From Dipylidium caninum (taxonomy: Eukaryota > Platyhelminthes > Cestoda > Cyclophyllidea > Dipylidiidae), in the NCBI GenBank assembly GCA_017562135.1, contig QEYB01000466.1, positions 868,001-932,000 of the forward strand: a stretch of DNA of 64,000 nt, written 5' to 3'. A program made the translations under genes and the position numbers. Positions 48,417-63,759 of this stretch are shown one piece after another; positions within the stretch are counted from its first letter, which is position 1, and the number at the start of each line of letters is the position of its first letter. A model generated the notes under the pieces. That model was not told where the DNA came from and did not search any database. It saw nothing but the letters and a program-made list of their open reading frames with translations.

Positions 48417-51400
48417 ATGGAACAGAAGATCGCTTTGCTTCAAGATGCCGCTACCCGGCTTCGGATAAATAGCATTAAAGCTACCGAGGCCTCAAAATCA
48501 GGCCATCCTACCTCGTGCGCCTCAATTGCTGAAGTTATGGCTGTTCTTTTCCTTGATGAGATGAAATATTTTGCTCGCCAACCTCGCCACCCATCAAACG
48601 ACCGTTTCGTACTGTCAAAGGGTCATGCGGCCCCCATTTTGTATGCCGCATGGGCCGAAGCCGGTTACCTCTCTGAGAGCGAACTACTTAATTTGCGCAA
48701 AATTGATTCGGACCTCGAAGGCCACCCTACACCGGTTCGTTTGGCTCTATGATGAGATTTTTTCTCGGAAACTGCTAAGGAAACTATTTTCTATTTTAAA
48801 GCGTCTCGACTTCGTCGATGTGGCTACAGGTTCACTTGGCCAAGGTTTGAGCAATGCCGCCGGTATGGCCTACACTGGCAAGTATATTGATAAGGCAAAG
48901 TACCGCGTCTACTGTATAATCGGTGACGGTGAATCCGCTGAGGGTAATATATGGGAGGCCATGGCATTTTCTTCCTACTACAAGCTTGACAACCTCGTGG
49001 CCATCTTCGATGTTAATCGCTTGGGGCAAAGTCAGCCGACTTTTCTCCAGCATGATCTCGAGACCTATCGACGTCGCGCCGAGGCTTTCGGGTATTTTGA
49101 AGAAAAGAAAGATTTATAATCTATCCAAAGAGACTAGTCATGATCATGCACATTTTTTTCAGCTGGCACGCCATTGTTCTTGATGGCCACAATGTATCAG
49201 AAATCTTGAAGGCTTTTGAGGAAGCTCGCAAAATTCACGACATTCCGGTGGCATTAATTTTAAAAACCTACAAGGGCTTCGATTTTCCTGATATCGCGGA
49301 TCAGGAGAACTGGCATGGCAAACCTCTGGGCTCCCTTGCTCATAAGGCCCCCTCGAGCATCTACAGAAAAAGCTTATCGTTCCCTCTACCTTGGGGCAGT
49401 TAAAGCCTCGTGAACCTGCAGAAGATTGCCAGGAGACACATCTGATTGGCAATCTCAAAATCCCTGTTCCGCCACCCTACAAGAAGGGCGATAAGGTGGT
49501 TCAAGCCCTCTGCACATTTTGTTGAGTGATGCTTGTCTTATCCGATCGTTTTGTTTTACTTGTGGACTCATTCTTGTCCACCTATATTTGTTTAATTGGT
49601 TTGCTGTTGGACTTTGTGTGTGTTGTAGTGTTGATATAATTAGGGCTCCTAACTCCCTCCCCCCATCTTAGATGGCGACACGCGAGGCGTATGGTAGAGC
49701 TCTGGAGCGTTTGGGGTCCACGTGTTCGCGGGTCATTGGTTTAGACGGCGACACAAAGAACTCGACTTTCTCCATCTATTTGCGCGATTCACGGCCAGAA
49801 CAATTTATTGAGTGCTTCATCGCCGAGCAAAATCTTGTTGGTGTGGCAATTGGTTGCGCCACACGCCAACGCACCGTGCCCTTTGTGAGCACTTTCGCGG
49901 CTTTTCTCGCCCGTGCCTGCGATCAAATCCGAATGGGCGCCATTTCTCAAACTGACTGCAATTTTGCCGGCTCTCACGTCGGTGTCAGCATTGGCAAGTC
50001 ACTTTTCGGGGCGTTTTCATTTTACCCTAAACATATATTTACCTTGAGGCCGTATCCGGTATGCTATATAGTTAGGCTTGATGTCATTACATGATTTAGT
50101 AAAAATTTCTGTGCTTACATATGTACTTTAGACGTCTAAAATGTGTTTAACGCCCTTGCTTAGCTACCACCAATATAATACGGAGGGGCAATTTGTATAA
50201 AAGCTTTATATTTCTGATGTCGATGTGTTATTCATTGAAACGGATTACTACCGGAGCACATTGGAATGCCGTTTACGTATTTTTCTTATGTTAAATTCAT
50301 TTTCTACGGTTGGCACCGGCTTAGCCTATTAATTACACTGAAGTCTAAGCTCATGCGATATTATGTGGAAGTAAACTTCTTTTGGGGCTATTCCTTGGTG
50401 CTTGGGTTGACCATATCTAAATATGCAAGCAATTTCCCTCAGAATGAGGTTATTTGCATCCATTTTAGCATTATAATTTGAAAATTTTTTTCGGTCTTCT
50501 ATTTGGAGAGGGGACAGTTGAGCGTGGGCACTCAGCAGTGGACCTAGATTTTGGATCCAAAGTAGCTCGTAATATTTCAGTGTCGTAGAATGATTCTCTG
50601 ATCTTACACCACTTTTGTTGTGGCCCCCCACAGGCGAAGACGGTCCTAGCCAAATGGCGTTGGAGGACCTGGCAATGTTCCGCGCTGTCCGTGGGTCCAC
50701 CGTTTTCTACCCCTCTGATGCGGTATCTTGCGAACGCGCCGTTGAATTGGCCGCCAACACCAAGGGTATTTGCTTCATCCGCACGGGTCGTCCCGCTGTT
50801 CCCGTCATCTACGATGCTAATGAGAATTTTGCCATTGGCAGCGGCAAGGTATATTCCACGCCCCCTCTCTCCCGTGCACTTTCTTTTATCTTTTTCTCTA
50901 ATCCAACAGTCTTCCCTCGTCTAGGCTCTAATACTCTTTTAGTGACCTTCAGGTAACTGTTGTTTTGTTACTATTTTGTTTCGTTGTGTTCTAGTTCCGA
51001 TGGTTGTTAAATTGTATTTGAGACACGCAATAACCTTGTAAAGCCTTCTTCCAACCGTGTGTAGATTTGTTTGACTGCGCTTCCAAACGGAGAGGACCAT
51101 GTCACAGTGGTGGCTGCTGGGGTAACTCTTTTTGAGGCCTTCAAGGCTGCTGACACTCTGAAGGCGAAGGGCATCAATCTACGCATTATAGATCCCTTCA
51201 CCATTAAACCCATCGACGCGGAGCTGATTGCCTCCTCGGTCAAGTCTACCCACGGCCGTGTGCTCACGGTGGAGGACCATGCTCCCGAAGGTAAAGTCTT
51301 CTATTTCCCCGCTTACTTAAGGTTCAGTTGGTCATGTTTTATCATTACCAAGTCCAGGCTTCAGGTCAATTTTTACTACTACTGAGGTTTTTTTGCCTAC

Positions 51401-51675
51401 GTGTGCAAACTAGTTGAGTTGTTTTTAATGGACTTAGAATGAGGATACTTTATTTGTGCTATCGTTGAAAATTTTCTCGAATAACCCCGTTTTGTACAGG
51501 CGGTCTCTCCGAGGCGGTGGCGTTGGCTCTCGGTACGAAGGGTGTTAAGTTCACACAACGTGTGCTGGCCATCCACGAGGTGCCACGCTCCGGTAAGCCG
51601 GACGAACTTCTGGCCAAATATCGCATCAACGCCGAGGCAATTTGCGAGGAGGTGCACGCTCTCATGCACACTTAG
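48417..51675 (+). CDS. TKT: Transketolase, full length with one apparent frameshift
   Basis: Thiamine-diphosphate enzyme of the pentose phosphate pathway that moves two-carbon ketol units. Exons: 48417-48734, 48802-49091, 49163-49495, 49672-49993, 50634-50848, 51065-51290 and 51500-51675. About 626 residues, human 623. Seen: [26 protein letters not shown], the cofactor motif [11 protein letters not shown]...[26 protein letters not shown] with the catalytic glutamate, [18 protein letters not shown], and FTIKP. A frame change is needed in the run of five C at 49348-49352; on both sides the protein matches the family, so a missing base in the assembly is likely. The fourth intron begins with GC. 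In-frame Mets at 48285 and 48339 would add an Arg-rich N terminus; 48417 fits the family. Confidence 0.95.
49994..50633 (+). other. GC-AG intron of transketolase
   Basis: Family alignment (HVGVSIG to EDGPSQ) forces the exon to end at 49993, where the intron starts GCAAGT; the acceptor is CCCCCCACAG at 50624-50633. This is the known minor GC-AG class. No gene inside. Confidence 0.75.
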
Positions 51676-54600
51676 TCGATTCAATCTGTTCTGTCCATGC
51701 CGTAGTTCTTCTTACGTTCCACTGTCTCTTCAATGCTTCTGACAATTCCTCTAATAACGATTATTTCAATTAGCCCTCTAGTCTTCACCGTCACCTGGGG
51801 CTCGGGGGCGTCCGCAACTTCTCCTTGTTTGAACTAGTTAAATAGATGTGTTTGGGAGGTCAAGAAGTCGTCGGCATCGTCCCTTTTGACGTCATGACTA
51901 AAAAAGTCCTGCCGTGATTGAGGGCGTCTAGTGGGGTCGCCTCTCATGGTGGTTTTAGACCACATGTCAACCGTAAACGCCTCTTACGCCCAGTGAAGGC
52001 GAGGAATTCGCGCTCCCGCAATTTGGCTGGTACCTTTGGGGAGCGCGGGGCAATGCGAGGTAATAAATGTCGCCATCCGGAGAAATGGTTGCACACTAGT
52101 GCGGGGCATGGGGTACCGTTGGCGGTGTGCAAGCGTGTCTTCCGAGGCACGACATCCATCGCGTTCGTGCAAGGTAATGGACATATCTCGTGTGGCCGAC
52201 TCTGTCGTCTGTTCTGTCGAGGAACTAGCTTTGTGAAAGCCTCCAGTCTGAAAATGCTAACTACCCACTCTGACCGGTGCGTGGTCGGACTTACATGCCG
52301 ACGTGGATAGGGCGGTGCTTTGTGGTGGGTTGAACAACTGCTGCGATGAACAGAGCTGGTGGGGGTAAAGCGATTTTTCCCCAACAAGGCAGCGACAGAA
52401 TTAAAATTGGGTCTCTCGGACGCTCCTCTTTCGTTCTTTAAAGATGCGGTTCAGTCATGCCTGCTCCTCCTTTCGATCATCGTAAAAGTACTTTGTGCGT
52501 GGTCTAATGTTGGCCTTAGACCGTCGGGCCATGGTCTGGGTCACGTCAGTCCACAAAGTGGACACATTCTACCGGTGGGCCAGTTTTTCGCTCTGCAAGT
52601 GAGTGAAGCGCCTTATTAATCCCGTGGGCCTCAACTTTCACAGGATTTTGTCGTGTTTTTGGCAACACCGCCGTCGCTTTCGATATGGTAGATGGCAGTA
52701 GTGCTTTGTTACTCCGACAGAGCTACACTTCTGAGAATAAACAAAGCTGTGGCAACAGAAGCTGCGGAATCTCACTTGTCCTCCGCCTAGAGATGGCTTC
52801 TTTTTCTTTTCATTCAACAACGGCGTACCCATTCCGACGATATAATCTTAAAACTCTCATCAGCACCATTCCTCCTCCCACATTATTGGACGGAACTGCC
52901 TGGCTCCCTATCAATAGCCTTCAAATTGCCTATTCTGTCATTTGATCATGTAGTTGAAGGTATTGTCAATGCCAACTAGGCAGGTCATTCACAAAGGTTT
53001 GACAAAACCAACTCAAATATCGTGACAGGCGGTGAGATTAAAGTTCTCCACTCAACTCGATTCGAGTTAGATTTGGGCAATTACCTATCTATTTAGAATG
53101 TAGCCCTACTTTGAGAGGTAAAATTAGGCGATTTAAGGAGATGTACTTGTTGTCTTTTCCTTTGTAATGCTGCACAACAGCGGTGAGTCAGTTGTTCGAG
53201 GGATGAGCGAGACACGAGGTTACTTGGGAGGGAGACACGTCGAGCATCTCGCGCGCGATGTAACCGTCTGCCGAGCTAAAATGGAGGGCAGAAAAGACCG
53301 ATGGAGAACAACACCGAACGGTGGTGATTTATTGACACAGTCGGGAAGCATGCAGTGAAGTGAATACGCCCAAATTCCACTGCTGTGTCTCATCACCTCC
53401 AACAAAGTTCCAGTCCATCACTCAAATGCAACTGCGACTCAGGCAGACTACTACCCTCGTTATTTGGTTTTTCAAATAAATAAACAACCGCTCAATTCAT
53501 TCATGCACAGTTTGCCATCTAATTACATGAAAATATCAATCAACGTCGGTAGAATGAGGGCCATTTGTATCGTTAACGCCATGATACGTTCCGCCACTCA
53601 TTTTCGTCTCCCCACAACTGCCATGGAAGCCGATAACAGACCCAAAAGTGTTCTGATCCGTCCGTGTTTCAGTCGCCTCGTTTTTCACCGATATGACACA
53701 AATCGCAGGTCTGATAAACAGCCCAGGGGACCAAGGCAACAGCCCCCCCCCGCCCCCCTCTAAGGCGTGTGCACACATGAACCACATTCCGTATGGCACT
53801 AAGTTGTGTGTATGACTTTAGCACACGGCGTTAAACCCGCTTTCATGTCTATGGACGGAGAGGAGAAAGTAGAGACTTTACTTGGCGTCGCCGGGCCTGA
53901 TGTCATCAGAGGAGTTCACACGCCCGCCCTTCTGGATGATGGGTGGCGAAGATGCTTGCGTCACAACACACGGTCGGCATCGACAACTGTCTTCCGGTGC
54001 AATAACCATCCATTTCATTGAAGTGGGGGCACATGTGACGCAAATACATAACAACATTCACCATTTCGGGCGGTAAGAAGGCCTCCAGGCGGGCGGAGAG
54101 GTGTATTAAAGCATAAGAGAGAATGGGAGCATGGGAGGCAGGTGGGGAGAAGCAGCATGCAAGGAGCTTTTCTTACCGATATTTTGTCATTCAGCCTTTA
54201 CGATGCCTAAAGGACATGATGATAAGTGGAATGTTGTTGAGACTAATGGCGACTTCCCTCATCGCAATTGATAACAACCATCCCTGACTGAGCTTAACTT
54301 TGCCGATAATCTAGTTGTTCCGCGTCCTGACTTATTCCCAAGGGGCTCCTCTCTATTGTTCATGGTACCGCCTCACATTAAAAACTACCAATTTCGTGTT
54401 ACGCTGGCCACGACATTGAAAATCGTACAATTTGTGAACCGATTCCACAATGACTGCGTTCAAGTAGCAGTCGCCTGACAAAGAATCATCATTCTTCAAA
54501 TCCGATGCCCCCGTCACTAAATATACGACAACTGCATTTATTATCCTAATGTTGCTCTATCTCTTAGAGAGCTAAACCGTACCGAATCCGAAAATTTGCT

Positions 54601-54824
54601 GCCTAAAAAATAATTGCAACTTCGGAAACAGGCGAAATAAGTGAGTCAAAAGGAATGGGAATCTCGACACCGTCGCAAATAGCCTTTCTTTTGCTCAGGT
54701 TTAGCGGCCGTTAGTGCGAATTGAGCAAATTGAGCAAAGCATATTAATTATTGCGGACAGTACTTGTGGCACACTCTCCTAATACAATAGCCGAACCCAG
54801 AGAGGGTGAAAGAGGAAGAAATTA
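51676..54824. other. Spacer between transketolase and the coiled-coil gene
   Basis: No exon recognised. Overlapping frames on both strands at 51918-52387 (130 and 147 codons) lie in GC-rich sequence and have no motif. If the minus-strand coiled-coil gene has further 3' exons, they should lie here. Confidence 0.45.
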
Positions 54825-57800
54825 TCAGTGCTTAAGTACCTTGGTGGAGATGACAGCGAGATCCTGAAGGAGGCCGCGAAGGTCGGAGATGACGTTGCGC
54901 AATGATGCCAGACGAAAGTCCCACTCAATACGTGCCAGTTGGTCGGGTGTCCAATCGCCGGGTCTGTTGTTTACCATGGAGGTACTGTTGGAGGACTGGG
55001 CGCTCACCTCGACGCACATTTGACGCATTTGCTGGTATATCTAATGAGTGCGGTAAATATGCTACTTAAATGCGCAAGAGTAGGATGCATTTCAGCATAC
55101 GACAGCGCGGCTTTAAGGCCACGATTTGACGTATAGGGTTGCTACTCTCCAAGGACAAAAAAAGGAGAAAGAACTAATCTAATTCACACCAACTTTTGGG
55201 TGTTTAAACTTGGCAACTCGTTGTGTCATTCTTTAATTACTTTAGAGGCACCCTACCTCAGCAACTTCGGCTCGAAAACTTTCCAAAAATTCCTTCTCGG
55301 CAGCATCGTTCACAACAGAACTGGCACACCCGATACCGGCATCCGTAGCCATCTCCAGTCCCTCATTCTCCTCACCGTCTATATCTAATTGTCCACCAAA
55401 TGTCATAGTTGCCAGTAGGGAGGCGTCATCAATCTCAATTCCGTCGTCTTCATAGAACTCAGCCATTGATGGGTCCAATTGGATGTGTCTGTACCACCAT
55501 TGATTATTCTAAAAAAAGAGAATGTAAAGCTCCATAAAGTGCTTTAAACATCACTATCCTATCGGCGGACCTTCAAAATCACTTTTGGGAGTCGGTGTAT
55601 TAAATTTGCATCTCGTAACCCCGGCTCCCACTCACATATTAGTGTAACTTTTTGGGTAGTCATAGGAGTCCACTCCAAGAAGATGAGACAATTCTAGGTG
55701 GGATCGGACACAATTGCCAAGATCTAGACAGCGTTGAAGAGGTAATCCTGAAGCTCTGGATCACCGAAATCACATTTCCAATTGATAACCGATCCTCCTC
55801 AACCCCCACCTCATTGCCGCGGGTTACGCCTGCACAGATAGTCGACTGTGTAGTGATGAGTTTTGGAAAAGTGACCAATTCATGTGAGACATGTACTAAT
55901 AACCCAGTAAAGCGGATCTACCGCATATTTTTGGTAACAAACACTGGATTTCTATGGAGACCGGCATGTATCCTCTAAGGAATTCTAATTGCACAGTGTC
56001 TTCGATTGTCCTCCTATTAAAATTTCTGTACGACCTTTCAGCCTCCTTTCCCAATGGCCCGAAATCAAGTGAGGAGGAGGGGGAGGCACATAAGAGGCGG
56101 TGCGTCTGCCCGCCGGATCAATATTCGTCCAAACTAATCGATAAATTCCAGGTCTTGGCCACCCCCCACAGCCTCTGCACATCCACGCCAAAAGTCTCTT
56201 ATCGAAGAGTCCGCCAACGTACCGAATTGCCCTGATCGGCGGCCGAGAGCTCGCCCATCAGAGACTGATGGGGCTGTGAACTCTGTCCACCGAGGTTGTC
56301 AACATTCCCAGCGAGTTGGGCTTTTCGGGAGGGTGAAGCCGCCGAATCGAGGGTACGCAGTTGATCCCTCAACACTGCAGCTGCCTTCTGCAATTGCTCA
56401 AGTTCATTCTCTTGACAATTTATCTGAATGCGAGTAAATTAATTTGACGTTGCAATATGATATTGTTACAAGTAGACCACCCAAGACTGTGTATGTCGGA
56501 GGTACCAACTTCGATACAGCGGTAGATTGTGGGGAGACACCGAAGTTGAACAAGAAAACTTTTGTTGTTCAACGGAGCTCCTCCACGGGGGGGAGTAAAG
56601 AGGACTAGTGAAGCTCTTCGACAGAATGTCACTTCTGTCGGATCTCCATGGCGCTGTCTCTCGAATCGGCATCTGGAAGCACCAAGAAAGTAACAACCCA
56701 TCTTGACGAAAGTGTTTTGAAGGCGTAGAGAATGGAAGGAGAGAACCTGCATGACCAGCTCTCTTCGCATGTTTTTCTATCCCTCCTTTTTGTCCTCCGT
56801 TTTGACAAAAAGCGCATATCTAAAGCTTTTTTGCCCTACGAGGTGGCCACACATCTCCTGTCCTAGTATCCTTTTTTTTCATTCCCAAATTTCCGTATTC
56901 AACGTTTAACGCAAAGGCATACGAAAGCGAATGCCATTCTGCTGCATGGATGACTACTAATTTATTCACCTTTGTCCGACCTTCCGGGCCAGCGTTATCT
57001 AGGTAAATTTCACTCGCGCTTTCACTGTAATTGTGCAAGTTCACAAAGGGGGACTGACAGGAGGACAATTAAAGTTAATTGGAGGGAAGGAACTTCATGG
57101 GGGCAAAACGCTTTACAGTATATACTGACGTGGATAACAAAAATTGCATTCGTTTGACGATCCGTAAAAAGGGACATCTAATAAGCTAGGATCCTGCGTG
57201 GGACGATTGGGTCACTTTGACTGGCAAAACAACGATGAGGACGTTTCGCCAAAAGCCTGCAAAGCAGCCAATCAAATTGGCGCAAATGCCTATGTGCATA
57301 AGATGCCGGCCATTCTGATTGGCTAACTCGGACAATTCACGGAGACACAGTCAAAGACGCTCCCTTGGGTTACGTAACCGACACGAAAACACACTGCAGA
57401 GATTCAAAGTGCGACCATCTCAAGTAATGCTTTTGCGAGGAAGACTAAAAATTAGGGAGAGTGGGGACGGCGAAAGAAAAAATGTTTCCAAATGATTTGT
57501 AGGAGAAACCACCATGGTGAAGAAAGATTGAATTACTCCAGAAAAAGCAGTACAGATAATAAAAAAAGAGATCTAATACCGATTTTCTGGGAGAGTACCG
57601 AAACGCATAAACAATGGCATTTACGAAACGTGATAGGACCCGGGAAATTAGGTTTCGATTACAATCGCACCCCGGCCTCAAGCCGCCTTCTCAATATTCA
57701 CGAATGTATAACAGTTCCTGGGCTGTATTTAGACAAGGCCCACGGATGGTAAGGAAGGAGGGAGAAATGAGAGAATGGGGAAATGGAGGAATTTCTTTCT

Positions 57801-58834
57801 ACCTTCATGTTAAATTAACATTTGTTTTATTAGGAAGAATGTGGGTGACTAATTAAACACATAACTACTCGGCTATGGAATAAAAGAGAAAAAGGTGGGA
57901 ATTCAAAGGTTCAACGTGATTAAGGTTCAAGACCATCATTGCACATATATGACTCTATTATTTGATCAACTGGCGAAATACTTAATCCTCATTGGCAGTA
58001 TATCATTGTGGTGTCAAGAAATTTTTCTATGCCCACAAGTATACGGTGAAGGCAATTACCAAACTTTGTTGGCTGACATTTTCCTGTTGGAGAAGAGCAC
58101 TGGTTTGTTGGGCATCCGAAAGGGTGGTCAGCAAACAATCTCTCTCATCAGTAATTGCTTTCAGTTTCGCTTCCAATGTGGCTTTATCTTCTCTCAGGTG
58201 ATTAATCTAAGGCAAATAACAGCTTTGATTCAGTTCGGGACAAATGAAGTGTGAAGGCAAGAGTTAAAAAGCCGACCTACTTCAGCACGCAGGTTCTCTA
58301 TTTGTTGAACATGGCTCTGAATGGTTGTGCGAGCTGTTTGAAGATGCTGCTGCATCTCCTTAATCTGAGAGTTGGTTTCGGCCGAAGTGCGGTTAGCCGC
58401 GTCAAGCTTCTCGCAGAGTGTTTGCACAGTCGCCTCATGGTCTTCGTAGCTTTGCTGATTGCGTCGCTTCTGCTGCTGTACCTCTTCACGCAAATTCGTG
58501 ATCTCCGCCTGCAGCTCCTTCATCTGAGCATCATAATCACTCTCCACGGCTATCAGTCGAAGGCGAATTGTTTCCTTCTCACGTTGAATGTCCTATTTTT
58601 TTTAAGGCAACAAAGGTGCTCCATGACGATGCTATATTTTAACGTGTTATATGGTATATAGACCTCGAAAAAAAAAGAAAGTACATAAATCTGTTGACAA
58701 AATTGTTCCAGGAGTTGTTGATTTTCTTGGCGGAGCCGAAGATTTTCGTCCATCACGGAGGTATCAGTGTTGCTTCCACTTCCCATTCCACTTGAGACCG
58801 ACACATGGTGGAAGAAGTCTACTTGTGGCTCCAT
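54825..58834 (-). CDS. Coiled-coil protein, Bicaudal-D-like adaptor candidate
   Basis: Minus-strand exons 58834-58685, 58592-58281, 58206-58060, 56423-56223, 55508-55257 and 55040-54840; every junction is phase 0. The last exon can run on to a TGA at 54825-54827, or splice at the GTACTT after 54840. About 425 residues. The first half is long heptad-rich coiled coil (LRLRQENQQLLEQF, KELQAEITNLREEVQQQ). Then come a QWWYRHIQLDPSMAEFYEDD acidic part and a C-terminal part with FLESFRAEVAEIYQQMRQMC and RLASLRNVISDLRGLLQDL. The C-terminal part recalls the Bicaudal-D pattern (F.EELA.LY...C ... NLI..IRDQI..L) that precedes its cargo-binding coil, which is not visible here. Such proteins link dynein to cargo. 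The gene is secure; the family name is tentative. Confidence 0.55.
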
Positions 58835-61002
58835 TTTGACGCACAACTATAAAACTATGAATTCTGATTAATTATTTTATTGTTTCTGAGCTTGTCACCT
58901 TTGAAGGCCACAAGTTGCCTTGGTGGAGTCTTACAGACAGATAGAAACATTTCTACTAAGGTGTCATGTGTATAACAGTAGTCGGTTTTACATATAGTAA
59001 CACTTGTCCCAAAACTTGTATGCCAATCCCTTACAAATAGCCAGGGTTCAACGCGACGTCAACTCAACTTACAATTTTGCAAACGAGTGATCAAGGTTTA
59101 ATTAAACCTAAGAAGTTGCACAGACAAATATTCTACCACAGGTAACAATTTAATAATTTACATGCTCACCCGCAGCTATCAAAGCAGATTATTACCTAAG
59201 CTACAGGCAAACATAAAACAATTTTTAATTTAAACACATGAAGTAATTACGAATTTTAAGCACTCACGAGAAGGTCTTGACTCTACCGTCTGTCGGGACG
59301 GCTACTCAGGGGTCAACTCTATTAGTTCATACAAACTAGCAATAAATCGTCCGTAAGTTGATGAAGTTTGCGAATGGAATGCATAGCTTAATTGAACAAA
59401 AATTTACCTCTGTCTCAGGTAGGCGTTTAAAGGATGAATAAATGAGAAACAAAACGACTAACTTTTTCCCGCATGAGTAAAGACTGGGTATAAATAACAC
59501 AGGAGTTGTTGTCGAAAATGAAACACTTAGTCTTTATATCTCATCTTGACCTTTGGCTCGACATCTTGAGTTTATAGATTGCAATAAAACGAAATTAAAA
59601 GAGTAGAGATTACAAGTACACCCCTGTTTTAAACTATAATTAATTATCGCTTGACATAACTTAGATCGTGTTGTCACATGCTAGCACAGGGATGAGCCCA
59701 TTATAAGTTTCTCGGCCGATAATATGCACACCTCACACAACCGTGAGAGTCGTATGTATTTTCTGCTAAATGTATAAATTTCAGCAAACACTGTTACTCA
59801 AGTTTATCGTCCTGGTTTTATGGTAATCGCGGCGGTTGGCCAAATTTATAATCTACATGAACTTATTTCAAACTTCGGATCCCAACTTGGCACCAACGCC
59901 ACTAACAATTTCAGTACGCCTTTCGATAAACAATTGTTAAACTCGTGGCCATTCTCTTCTGCGCTCATCGGATCGCGTCGTCACAATTTTTCATGACAAA
60001 CTTAGGAATCTACAATATCTACCATGGTTAAAAAGAAATCTCGACCTTTAATTACGATGCGTCCATCGAAGAAATGATACACTCCTCAACAGCAATACCA
60101 GATTTGGCATGCAGCAACTTCACTTGAAGTAAATTCGGCTTCATCGTGTCGTCTGCATAGCAATTGGTTGCGATGTAAGTATAAGATTAATTCACAAGAG
60201 AGAGATTTAAGTTACCTTGGCATAAGCCTTAAATAATTACAATCCTTATTGCAACAGATTGCAGTATTCTGTTTTGCGGTCTACCTTATTTAACAATTAC
60301 CTTGAGGAAAATTGTAAGTATTTGTGCAGCATTGTTAGCAATAGAACGGCACTTATCTCCAACCTTAATTCCTGTGAAAACAAAATACTATTTAACGTTG
60401 GGCTGAAACGTGTATGTCGTTTAAATTTGGGTTGCTTTTTAGCTACTCGTCAGTAAAATTCACACATTCCTACGAAGGGCAGAAGGCTAACGGAATATGA
60501 AAAAGCTCTGCAAACGAAGTTGAGACTTTTATGGATTGTAATCAGTCATTTAATTGCGTAAGGGCGTTCTATAGATAATAGCTTTGAACAACATCATCTA
60601 ACTCCAGGTAGCTGTGTTCTAATATCAGCACAAGTATTAAACATTACGATCAAATTTATGCCTAATCCATTGGTTTTGCCGTTTGGCTATACTGTTTAGT
60701 CAAAATGTGATTGATCTTCACAGTCTAGCTCTCATATTTGTTTTAATAGTCGAAATAGCAATAATTGGCAGGCGCGTCGTCCTTTTGCTCGGATTTGCGG
60801 GCTCGGCGTGATGTGGGTTTTAGTTTCGCAGTCTCCTTAATTACTTCATTTATTCTAAGTGCTCTGGATGATTCTTGCATTAATATCGATTGTTAAACGC
60901 TTATGTTTTTGAGCACATGATAATGTGTTATTGTCACGCGAAACGAACGTCTGTCTTTAGACTCTTGGACACCGTTGCATTCCTCATTTCTTCCCACAAA
61001 CA
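58835..61002. other. Spacer between divergent coiled-coil and EF-Tu genes
   Basis: AT-rich, almost free of open frames. It must hold the upstream regions of both the minus-strand coiled-coil gene and the plus-strand EF-Tu gene. No specific element was recognised. Confidence 0.5.
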
Positions 61003-62712
<1,710 letters not shown>

Positions 62713-63759
62713 ATGGAGCAACCGACCAGTACCCTGACCGCCCATCCGTCTCCCTGTACTTTAGCTTCATGGCCTTACCGCCTTTTGTACCACCCTCCCT
62801 GTACACACTATGAGAATCATGTTTCTATGCTTTGGAACCACTTAACAATCGTGAGGTCTGGTTCCCAAAATATGACGATAATGGTTTCCGCGGTTAGCTA
62901 CTTCAACTCCCCCTCCCTTGGACGGCCTATCTTTGGGAATAGAGTATCCGCCCGAGCCCCGCGGCGTCATCTTGGCCGTTAATTCCGCCCGCTCGTCGAT
63001 GTTCTGTCTCCGGTCAGATGCCTCCTTTAATTAGTCTGCGATTGTGCGCATTTAATCTGTGTTAGAGAACCTCAATGAGTATCAGATAATGGGTCCACTC
63101 CATCATAAGATTAACGGAGCTGCTGTTCCACCCATCACAATAACGGTGATGAAATGTCCTTTTTGGGAGTCCGGTCGGTCGGTCACGCGAGATAGAAAAA
63201 GGATTAAATCTCATGAATTTTTTACCACCACCCTAGAGAGAAGAGCGATGGAGGTGAGCAAGCACGCAATGCAGATTGCTATATATTGTGGTTGCTTGTG
63301 ATGGTGGTGGTCGCGGCGGTGACGGTGGCTGCAGAGGGAGTCAGTGTGATACTAGATGCGGCAGAGTCGGAGGGGGGCAGACGGAGAGAGGTAGGGAAGG
63401 CCTGATAAGTTGAATGCTTGGCCGGTAAACAGTGGAGGCTGCTTCAATCGTTTGAGTGGGCTCGTGCACGCACGTCAATCATAAAAATCTGAGCATAAAA
63501 ATTGACGCTGGTGTGACGTGCAAGGCCAAATCTGGGAGATGGAAGGGGAGGTGGAGCGGGGAGGAGATGGAAGATTGCAAACCGTTCAAAAATGTCTACA
63601 ACTCGTGACTGCGCTGGTAACTGGGGTGTATTTACGAAATGTTGCTGTGTGTGTGTGTGTGTGTGTGTGTGAGGGCACGTGTGTGTGCTTGTGAGATAAG
63701 GAAAGAGGGGAGCAGAATACCGAAGGAATGCAAGACTCCGGACTAAGTCAACCGGCATT
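62713..63759. other. Spacer with (GT)n
   Basis: The first part is the 3' untranslated region of the EF-Tu gene. A (GT)n run lies at 63646-63671. The 164-codon minus-strand frame at 63444-63938 runs through this repeat and is in a different frame from the better candidate at 63760-64000. Confidence 0.5.

Noticed and set aside
51918..52387. 130- and 147-codon frames on opposite strands
   Set aside because: They overlap each other in GC-rich DNA, lack motifs and have no splice context; at most an unknown repeat.
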